Assembly (NCBI GenBank): GCA_009103225.1
Contig: RHPI01002069.1
Coordinates: 1,915,601-1,979,600 of the forward strand
Reading direction: 5' to 3'
DNA: 64,000 nt
Source: Chlorokybus atmophyticus
Lineage: Eukaryota; Streptophyta; Chlorokybophyceae; Chlorokybales; Chlorokybaceae
Part shown: positions 55,723 to 64,000 of the stretch, piece by piece
Position numbering within the stretch: the stretch's first letter is position 1
Layout of the letters: every line of letters begins with the position of its first letter
The notes under the pieces: model-generated
What the model saw: the letters and a program-made list of their open reading frames with translations, nothing else
Databases searched by the model: none
What the model was told of the DNA's origin: nothing
Made by a program: the position numbers and the translations under genes

Positions 55723-58700
55723 ATGACCACCAGAGGGCCTGCGCTTGTCTGCTACCAGTGCAGCGGCGAGGAGTTTGCAGCTGGAGCTGATGGGCATCTT
55801 GCCTGTGTTGCATGCGGGGTTCAAAGCCAGGTTGCTTCTTTGTTCAGGCTGCTTGCTGTGCGCTAGCGAAGACGCTTGCCCAATTTGCAATCATCATCAT
55901 CATCATCATGCCTCACTGAGATTTGATTGTTCCCTGGACGTACAAGGCGTTGCGGTCTTGTTGATGTGCATGTCACTTTGCTAATAGTCAAACGGAGTGG
56001 TCTGTGGGTTTCAGGACTTTGTGGAAGAAAGGCACGATGAAGAATTTGGGGCACGGCGCACGCTTGAGAAAAACGTGTCTCGCAAGAGGGAGAGAAGGGC
56101 TCTCAAAATCAAACAGGACGAAGAGGAGGAGCACGTGCCTGCTGAGGACGTGGCACGGGCATATTGCAAGGCGTTGCAATCCATGATCCAGGCAAGTTTG
56201 CTTGGTATGCAACACGTAACGCGTACTATGGAGAGATTGTCCACGCACATACTCACAGCTTCAATACGTGCAGATGGTGTGCGAAGCACTGATCAACAAG
56301 TTCAATGTTGACGTGCGCCTGCTTGGCGTAACGGGCCAGTTGTGGCTGTCGCTTGTGCGGCAGTCACAGGTTCTTACGCCTCAATTCATTGAGTAAGCCG
56401 TTGCAACTGTCAGTGAGGTCGCAACTGAATACCAATGTCCTCCACAATTACCAAGTTTAGCCCGCCTTCAGTTAGTTCTGACTGCAGGCAAGCAATACAG
56501 GAAGCATTGGCTGCGCAGCAACCTGCAGACAGTAAGCATTTGTACTGCATCATGCCCTGGTGTAAGGGTCAACCTCTGAAGACAACCATGACAGGATGGG
56601 ACAAGCTGTTTGCGCCTACGCTTGCGCTGCGTCTGGACGATGCTGCTGACACAAACAGAGATGAGGGTGGTGAAGCCAGCGACATTGAGACTGAAGACGA
56701 GGTTTGCGCTGAGTACCTGAGCCCATGGCCAGTTCTTCGTGCAGCAGTGCACATTGTATAACACCACTCCTCGCTGTACAGGACAATAACATTCAACTGG
56801 CTCAGAACGACCTAATTCAAAACCAGCCTGCAAGCATTGCTGATTTCGCCAGTCTGGTCCGTGCTGCTTTACCTGTACACTGTGCAAGCTTAGGCTGCGT
56901 TGCAATCAATGTGGCTAGGCAATGATGAAGTCTTTCCCGTGTTGTAGCATGCACCAGGTCACATGTTCTTGCGCTGTTCGCGACTGTGCTCACTGCTAGC
57001 CTGTGCAGAGAAGGACAAGGAGACAAAGCATCTTGCGCATTGCTTTGAACAGGCGGTTGCCACTTTCCCTGATGCTAGCGCTACCAAAGCTGGCTTGTGA
57101 CTTTCTGCGTGAACCGTATACATCCACTGACTTTGTACGATGGGCCCTTACTGGACAGGTCCCATTCTTCACTGCGCATGTCAACACTGAACGCGACAAG
57201 TTGCAGCATTTGGTATCCCTGGTTCCAACATTCGCACCAAGCCCAAGGCAGCTGGATGCACTGTCAAAGCGCTTGGCACACCGCTTACAGCTGACACTGC
57301 CGCTTGTGCCACATCGCCTTGTGGCAGCGCGCTTTTTACAGGAGTTGCAGCTGTCATCAGCTCTAGGCAAGCCCTGAGATCCGCTTCACTTGCAAGCTTG
57401 TTTACGCTTTGTTTGCGGTGGAACTGCATGCGCAGACTGGCAAGCTGTTGCAGGTGCATACATGGAGCGCTTATTTGACATGCATACCCCTGCTGCGCTG
57501 CTGCCTAGCTACCAAGACAGCAGAGCAGCAACATCCCCACAGCTTGCCATCATAGCATGTGTCGTGCTGGTTTGGCGACTTGTCTATGGGCTGGGCTCCG
57601 GCAAGGCTGGTCCACCCTGCCCATCAGCCAGTTGGGCTGATTGGGCGAAGGGCGTGTTGGAGACTCAGCCTAATCTTGTTGGACTCTTGGCACCACGGTA
57701 TGTCCTTATTGTTTGCGGCTGAATTGCAGATGCCTTGGCATAACGGCAGTTGCTACTTATGCTGGCAGGGAGTATCGCGACGTACTGGATGAACGACTGC
57801 ATAACTACCTCGGTTTTTGCAAGAACAGTATGTTCTTTGGCAGCGCAGTCCCCGCAGGTACAGAAGTACCCTACCTGTTCAAGATAAGTGGGTTGTGGGC
57901 CTTATGATGCATCTCAGGATGTGAAAGACGAAAGCCTGTGTGTTGTATGTATTTGAGTAGAGTGGTTGTCCTTTAGCTGTCTGCTACACATCATAGCTGC
58001 ACAGCTATCTACAGGCATCTTCCCTGCTGCAGACTGATGCCCACTTTGCATGACAGAGCTTGCAACTCTGCAGCAGAGTATGCAAGAGCTTGGGCCTCCC
58101 CAACCAGCTGGTCCTAGCAATTCAAACCGTGTGGCTCACACGCTGACTAAGGCATCGGACAGCGCCCTTGCTCAGAGGAGGTAGCTATGCAACGTTTTGT
58201 AGTAGTAAATATTCACGCGTCGGCATATGAGAATCCATTCTTGAGTCCACAATATTCACAGTATTCACAGTATTCACAGTATGCAAAGGTTGCTTGTGTG
58301 CAGTAGCGTGTTGTTTCTGAATTGCAAGCAAATGATGACATTAACTGGCTGGTATGCGTGTTGCAGGTATGTAAGCACAGCCATTGACCTGCGCCAGCAA
58401 ATTAGAAGACAGTCTGGCAACTCAAAGGCTGAATCCGAGGACTATGTGGCTGTCATCGTGGCATGTGCTTGTCATATCTGGGTAAGTGTAATACTGGTGG
58501 AGGCAAGAGGTGTTGTTGGATGCATTTCATGTTTGGAACACAATGGCTGGAGAAGTGTGAATCTTTTGCTGACGACTTCAATGATTGCACACAGGTGACA
58601 CCGTTTGTACTTCACCTTGAGGTGCAGCGTTTGGAAAACTTGTTATCAAAGCTGGAAGAGTTATTGCAAGCTGCAGCCGCTGGGCCAACACCACCATTAC

Positions 58701-59551
58701 CTGCTCACAAGAACTCGGGCATTGGTCGAAAGCGTGCAAAGGTCAGCTGTTGCCAATCTGGAGCTTTGGGCTGGTTAGTTAACACAGCAGCTGTTTTCTA
58801 GTCGTAGCCTGTTGCAGGCCATGACTGCTATTGTGCTACATCAACCAGTGCAGCGATAAAAAGGGTTGCCACCGTGTTAGGAAGGGCTGCCACAATAGTC
58901 GTCACACCAACATTGACGTGATGCACGTTACAATTTGCATCAGTCCCATCTTCCCACTTCTGGCTACGCATCGGGTTTACCTACGTTTTACTCCATGTTT
59001 GACGCCCGCTTTCTCGTACGTGCCTTCTGTTGTATTACCTGCAGCAACCAGCAACCACTAAGCGTGTCAGAGCACACCTGCCAAGTGCGCTGCGCCCATC
59101 TGAGGTTACACGCACCACACGCCGCAAGAAAGCGGTGTTTCCGACAGAGGCAGTGGATGCGATGCGAAGCTGGTTGGATGCCAATCCAAACAAGCCGCTG
59201 CTTGTGAAGGTAGTTTGCTGCGTTTCTGTGTAGGTGACTGACCTTATGATGTCGCTTATGGTATGCACTGCAACGTATGCAGGCAGATATAGATGCTCTC
59301 ACCGAACAGACTGGATTGAGTTCTGGCCAAGTGAGAAGGTGGTGTGACACACAAAGGGTATGTGATGGCGCGCGTTGATGTAATGCTTTCTCTTTGTGAT
59401 GGAGGGATTAAAGTCGGGGGCTTGCAGAAGGTGTAGCAGCATACCACTACTTGATGTCACAACATGTCTTACTTCGCATGCACACCTTATTGTAAAGCAT
59501 ATGCAGCGCAAGCGACGTCGGCGGGCGCTGGTGGACTCCCCAGATCGGTAG
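55723..59551 (+). CDS. TAF1B: Rrn7/TAF1B-like RNA polymerase I initiation factor with C-terminal homeodomain-like region
   Basis: Thirteen exons: 55723-55830, 56015-56191, 56274-56369, 56501-56701, 57009-57366, 57397-57697, 57769-57857, 58057-58180, 58367-58481, 58595-58741, 59045-59209, 59283-59357, 59498-59551. All phases fit; 669 aa. Residues 10-32 form a zinc ribbon (CYQCSGEEF ... CVAC) as in TFIIB-like Rrn7/TAF1B. An acidic/basic helix (DFVEERHDEEFGARR) and a cyclin-fold part follow: LPKLACDFLREPYTSTDFVR, WALTGQVPFF, LVAARFLQELQLSS, PQLAIIACVVLVWRLVYGL, LHNYLGFCKNSMFFG. TAF1B loads Pol I at rDNA promoters. A Leu-rich helix (VQRLENLLSKLEELLQ) comes next. The C-terminus (from residue 573) is TALE-homeodomain-like: KKAVFPTEAVDAMRSWLDAN, then LTEQTGLSSGQVRRWCDTQR and RKRRRRALV; the usual W-F-x-N reads W-C-D-T. 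Introns after 56191 and 57366 use GC donors. The join to the homeodomain part could instead be two genes. Confidence 0.85.
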
Positions 59552-61138
59552 CTTTCTTGGGAGGCCATTTGCAGTGAGTCATCAGTCTACTTGTGGTGCC
59601 CAGAGAAGAGTCTAGTTTCTTGTCCAGAGCCACACGTTCCTCGGTACGCCCCCCTTTGTGGTCAGCAGTTGTGCACTCGCTTGATGTGTCCTGCAGCATG
59701 CTTTGCTGTATGCGCCTGTTTGGATCGCTCAAGGAAAAGGTGCTGGAGAGTGCTAATGTCTAATTCATGCTGATTCAGCGCTGACGTGCTTTGCAGGCGT
59801 GCTGTAGGCAGGTCATGCCAGGCACCTGCAGCTCGGTCGAGCTGGTGTTTGGTATATCGCGCTTTGTACTTCTACATGGTGTGCGCTGCTCCTGCAGGAT
59901 ATGCTTCCCAGCCAACCAGCACTAACCCGTAGCCTTTCCCCATAGAGTTGGCGACAGCAGGCAAAGTATGGGCTACTTGGCCTTCTCCGCACCAATGAGC
60001 CCCCACTTTGTGTCAATGTGTCAGTACACCTTCTCAGCTGGATGAGTGCTTTGGGCGTGATGCAGGTGTTACAGGTGTTACAGGTGTGAATCCAGCCAAC
60101 TTGACAATCAATCAGATGTTGTGATGAATTTCATGAATGCTAGCTGCTGTTGTGATAGGCCGTTACGAATCAGGCGTTGGGTTGGGGCAGGTGTAGATGG
60201 CAGCCAGGTTTAGTCGGAGATGCCTTAGTCTTGACATGGATGTTGTAGCAGGTAGTTTACTCCAGCAATGGAGGTATGTACAGTAATCAGCTCATGTAAG
60301 ACGTATACATGTAGTAACTTGAGATTGTCTAAGGGCATGATGCAATTGTGTGTACAAACAATGTGAAAAGCAATTGCGCATGTAGATAGTATATGACGCA
60401 TTTAACACACCTGACACTCAAACGACGTGACGAGGCAGGCGAGAGAGAGATGGGGGAGGCGCACAGGCAGAGGGGCAGTGAGGGGTATGGAGGGAGCGAG
60501 CTGCACTGCTCTGCACCGCACAGCGTATCATGCACTGCATGCGCACTGTGTGTGCTACTTCACATGCTGACTACCACGAGTGTTGTACAGGTAATTGTTA
60601 GGGCTGCATCAGCTTGCATGCATGCATGCCTCACGGTGGTGGCAGTAGTGGTTGTAGGTGTGGAGATATTGTAGTGTGCGAAGTAATAAGGTAGCCAGGT
60701 GGTGCCATTGACGAAGTTGCCGTGTGCCATGCAATTGCTATGCATAGGGTATAAGTCGTATTTCAAACACGCAGTCCATGCATGTTATGTATGTTTTATA
60801 CAAGAGGTAGTAAGCTGCATGCATGTGTTGTGTTAGCTGTAACATACGATTGCCAGTGTATGCTATGTCATGTATGCTGTGTGTGGCATGCAGTACCCTT
60901 TACTCTTCTGTACACTCGCCCCAATGCTACATACACAACCACCAGGCTAAGCCACACAGCTGCACGCTACCTACCCTTTACGCCTCACCCTACCTCTACG
61001 CCACCCTGTCCGTCATGCACTGCAGCGTTTGTTACCTGCACATCGGCGGTTGCGGTCAGCACTATGTCGACAGCGATGACCATGACTACTAGACTCCTCC
61101 CGCCACCAGCAACAGCCGATGTTGCAGCAGCTGTCAGC

Positions 61139-61140
<2 letters not shown>
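59552..61140. other. 3' flank of the TAF1B-like gene with unassigned exon-like stretches
   Basis: A plus-strand stretch at about 59945-60063 reads WRQQAKYGLLGLLRTNEPPL followed by CVNVSVHLLSWMSALGVMQ and then GTGTTAC, which looks exon-like but has no partner exons that I can connect. Another possible exon lies at 59797-59878. From 60300 onward the sequence is repeat-like, with CATG/GCATGC-rich stretches and no supported gene. Confidence 0.35.

Positions 61141-61187
<47 letters not shown>
61141..61187. repeat. (GA)n microsatellite
   Basis: An uninterrupted GA run ends at one N (61188) directly before the 309-bp tandem array. It has the same repeat unit as the run that opens the window. Confidence 0.95.
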
Positions 61188-61188
61188 N

Positions 61189-62130
61189 CTTTCGAAACTT
61201 TTATTACGCCCGGGGGGGGCAAGGGGGCCTCTTCTTTATCCATCTACTTCTCCCCTTTCACATTCAATGAGTTGTATATATGACAACATATTTCAATAAT
61301 ATTATGATATGGTATTTAGCAGAATTATAAGTAAAGCATTTGTTGTGATACATGATAAAAACTAATCGCTCTTATGCTGAGGGCAAAGTAACTCGGATGC
61401 AATTGACACGGTGCTTGTATACAAGTAGGTTAGTGTATTACACGTTGCACGTATTACCGTAGTGTCACAAAATCTGAAAACAATTTCCGACTTGCCGCTT
61501 TCGAAACTTTTATTACGCCCGGGGGGGGCAAGGGGGCCTCTTCTTTATCCATCTACTTCTCCCCTTTCACATTCAATGAGTTGTATATATAACAACATAT
61601 TTCAATAATATTGTGATATGGTATTTAGCAGAATTATAAGTAAAGCATTTGTTGTGATACATGATAAAAACTAATCGCTCTTATGCTGAGGGCAAAGTAA
61701 CTCGGATGCAATTAACACGGTGCTTGTATACAAGTAGGTTAGTGTATTACACGTTGCACGTATTACCGTAGTGTCACAAAATCTGAAAACAATTTCCGAC
61801 TTGCCGCTTTCGAAACTTTTATTACGCCCGGGGGGGGCAAGGGGGCCTCTTCTTTATCCATCTACTTCTCCCCTTTCACATTCAATGAGTTGTATATATA
61901 ACAACATATTTCAATAATATTGTGATATGGTATTTAGCAGAATTATAAGTAAAGCATTTGTTGTGATACATGATAAAAACTAATCGCTCTTATGCTGAGG
62001 GCAAAGTAACTCGGATGCAATTAACACGGTGCTTGTATACAAGTAGGTTAGTGTATTACACGTTGCACGTATTACCGTAGTGTCACAAAATCTGAAAACA
62101 ATTTCCGACTTGCCGCTTTCAAAACTTTTA
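61189..62130. repeat. 309-bp tandem array, three full units plus the start of a fourth
   Basis: Units start CTTTCGAAACTTTTATTACG at 61189, 61498 and 61807; a fourth start at 62116 reads CTTTCAAAACTTTTATTACC and then diverges. The period is exactly 309 at each step and the units are almost identical (I noticed single-base differences near TATATATGAC/TATATATAAC and ATTGACACGG/ATTAACACGG). Each unit has a CGCCCGGGGGGGGCAAGGGGG block. Confidence 0.97.
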
Positions 62131-62630
62131 TTACCAATTTGGTGGCATCATATGTAAGTTATGCGTTGTAATGTGTTATCGTTTGGATTGCATACATTGA
62201 CGGAGTTTTAGACGTAATACAACTTTTGGGCCGCTACTTCTTACAAGGATTTTGCGGCATCATAATATACGTTATCGTATCATTACTCATCTGTGAATAT
62301 TCAATTCGCATCAATTGCTTGCAACTTATGTTTTAACAGTTTACGTGTACAAGACATACACACATCGTAATTCTCATTTGTAACGGCGCTAGGGATCAAG
62401 GCGGACTTTGTAGCGGCAAATTAGGGTTTCGCAATGTCCGACACCGTGAAAGTTTTGTCCTGTAGCATAGCAACCCGACTTGTATGACACGCACATGCCC
62501 TTCTCTTGGTCCCACAAAGTCTAGGCCTTTCTGCTGCCAACGAAGGACTTTTTACACACTACTCTCGAACTCTCTACATGTTCGTACATTAACTGTACGG
62601 CTACCTCAAAACCGCTACATCACCCCCTCT
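62131..62630. other. AT-rich spacer after the tandem array
   Basis: No gene is supported. Around 62509-62540 it contains GGTCCCACAAAGTCTAGGCC and CTGCTGCCAACGAAGGACT, which also occur (first block inverted) at 42781-42835. Confidence 0.45.
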
Positions 62631-63053
62631 TTATGCGAAAGCTTGGGCAACACGGGCACTGACTTCAAAGTCTTCATCAAAGAGGGGTTGAAATAACTCC
62701 GCCACCATCTTGTTATAATACGCGCGTCTTTTCGCATAGTTTTTGTTCCTGTATCGAGGGCAATAGGACTGGTCGTAGCCATACTTGTCATAGTTGTAGT
62801 AACGAGGCTCGACCTTGTCGTTGAACTTGAGGGGGTGACGCCGCTCTGCCTGTCGAGACTGCTTCTTTCCTCTCCCCACTTGAGCATTGAGAGCAACAAA
62901 AGGCAATTTTGCACTGACCGGGGGGAAATTGTTGACCTCAAGCATGCACTCCACTCGTGTTGCTGCCGCATATGACTTAATCAGGGAAGAACATGGGAAC
63001 ACTGTTGCAGCTTTAAAGATGGCTGGCTTTACACTCGCCCCAAACACACCCAT
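62631..63053 (-). CDS. Hypothetical protein, 140 aa
   Basis: This single open frame is not recognised. The N-terminal half is hydrophobic and mixed (MGVFGASVKPAIFKAATVFP). The middle is basic (VGRGKKQSRQAERRH) and the C-terminal part is rich in Tyr, Asn and Lys (VEPRYYNYDKYGYDQSYCPR), ending FEVSARVAQAFA. It has no introns, no family motif and no neighbours in the same orientation. It could be a chance ORF or a fragment of a mobile element, given the repeat-rich surroundings. Confidence 0.3.
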   Translation of the reverse strand: MGVFGASVKPAIFKAATVFPCSSLIKSYAAATRVECMLEVNNFPPVSAKLPFVALNAQVGRGKKQSRQAERRHPLKFNDKVEPRYYNYDKYGYDQSYCPRYRNKNYAKRRAYYNKMVAELFQPLFDEDFEVSARVAQAFA

Positions 63054-63539
63054 CTTTACCTCCTCTGTAAAGCCTGAATCCGCAAACTTGAGCCGCTGGA
63101 AACGAACTTATAATGCAATGTGTAACAATCATCGCGGCCATGGTAGCAAAAGTCGCTACCATGAAAAAAGGCGCAACGTCTGAGTTTGAAGCAGCTCCCG
63201 TTGTTATTCGCGCCTCCTCTTAGTCGATGGTTAGCTGCTCTATAATGGTGTTGACCATTTCTGCGCTTGAATGAGCTCCGTTACGAACGAGGCAGATGGC
63301 CAGCCCTTTTTTTCTGATCCGATGCCGCCGTCATTGTCTCCTCCTCGCCGCCGCCGCCCTACACCTCTTGCTGCTGCACCATGTGACGGCGCGAGGAATT
63401 AATTGCGAAGCTACGTCGCAAATTTTGCACGGTGACTGACCAGGGACTGAGGGACTGACGGGTGCCTGACCCTACCTAACCCTGCCTGACATGTCACTCC
63501 TGAACTGTTGGGTCTGCCGTCGGCTAATGTGGACTGTTG
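63054..63539. other. Spacer with CCGCCG-rich patch
   Basis: A small CCGCCGCCG patch (about 63346-63357) and short GGGACTGA/CCTGAC direct repeats (about 63440-63490) are present. No gene is supported. Confidence 0.35.
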
Positions 63540-63965
63540 TTGACGGCCAACCGACGGTCGATGGGTACATGCAACGGCGGCCTGCCTAATATGGCAAGCA
63601 CGTGACTTACAGTGACGGCCAACCGCCGGTCGGTCATTGTGCCAGATGGCGACCTACCTATTGTGGCAAACAAGTCACTTCTCGGTCACTTATAGTAACG
63701 GCCGATTGTTGGTCGGCCATTGCGCGGTGGCGACTGCTTTTTGTAGCAAACAAATCACCTTTTGGTCATCATGTACAGTAACGGCCGACCGTCGGTCGTA
63801 GCCTAGCCGGCATGTTGTATGCGCGGAGGCCTGCCTGTTGTGGCAAGCAAGTCGCCTTTGAGTGACTTGTGGTGCCGGTCGACGTCGGTCGTCACATAAC
63901 CGTGACACATTATGCGCGGCGACGGTCTTATAGTGACAAGCACGTGACCAGCAGTTCCTATTTGT
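63540..63965. repeat. Degenerate minisatellite of about 83 bp, five units
   Basis: Units beginning TGACGGCCAACCG or TAACGGCCGA start near 63540, 63611, 63694, 63777 and 63870. Each has a GGTCGGTC-like block, a GCGGC(G/C)GCCTGCC-like block and TGTGGCAAACAAGTCAC. The same set of motifs appears once near 43060-43120 at the right inverted arm, so the families are related. Confidence 0.75.
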
Positions 63966-64000
63966 CGCCGCGTACTGCCGGCAAGTCGGGAGTATCAATG

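Overview
This is a eukaryotic nuclear window, most likely from a green alga or another member of the green-plant lineage. The evidence is spliced genes with many short introns, a Mediator subunit 12 gene with plant-type motifs, a SPIRAL1-like microtubule-protein gene, and a dense mix of DIRS-like, Ty3/gypsy and chromodomain-bearing retrotransposons. The species cannot be fixed from the sequence. I assembled gene models by eye from splice sites, reading phase and family motifs.

Layout. 1-462 is a pure GA repeat. 0.7-6.0 kb holds two minus-strand genes: a ten-exon DUF455 (ferritin-like) gene and a gene with repeated PPGG(R/H)(S/T) motifs of SPIRAL1/Jupiter type. 6-9 kb is AT-rich and contains a decayed reverse-transcriptase fragment. 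9-14.3 kb holds an unidentified multi-exon minus-strand gene. 14.3-23.8 kb is repeat-rich, with a broken tyrosine recombinase (plus strand) and a broken DIRS-like Gag/RT/RNase H (minus strand). Two inverted arms of about 1.2 kb lie at about 18.3-19.5 and 43.1-44.4 kb.

23.8-34.9 kb is a degraded Ty3/gypsy retrotransposon on the plus strand. It encodes Gag with two zinc knuckles, an unknown region, aspartic protease, a DNMT3-like cytosine-5 DNA methyltransferase, RT, RNase H, integrase and a C-terminal PHD finger. Next to it, 35.6-42.4 kb is a second, minus-strand gypsy element with PBS, PPT, LTRs and a C-terminal chromodomain. Both elements, and the tyrosine recombinase, carry stops and key-residue losses that mostly look like C-to-T or G-to-A changes.

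46.7-59.6 kb is the main host-gene block. A complete MED12 gene (minus, about 18 exons, about 2,035 aa) is divergent from a gene (plus, 13 exons, 669 aa) that joins an Rrn7/TAF1B-type RNA polymerase I initiation factor to a C-terminal homeodomain-like region, with every splice phase consistent. The two transcription genes share a promoter region of about 650 bp. The end of the window (59.6-64 kb) holds a 309-bp tandem array next to a GA repeat, one orphan ORF, and a minisatellite of about 83 bp related to the inverted arms.
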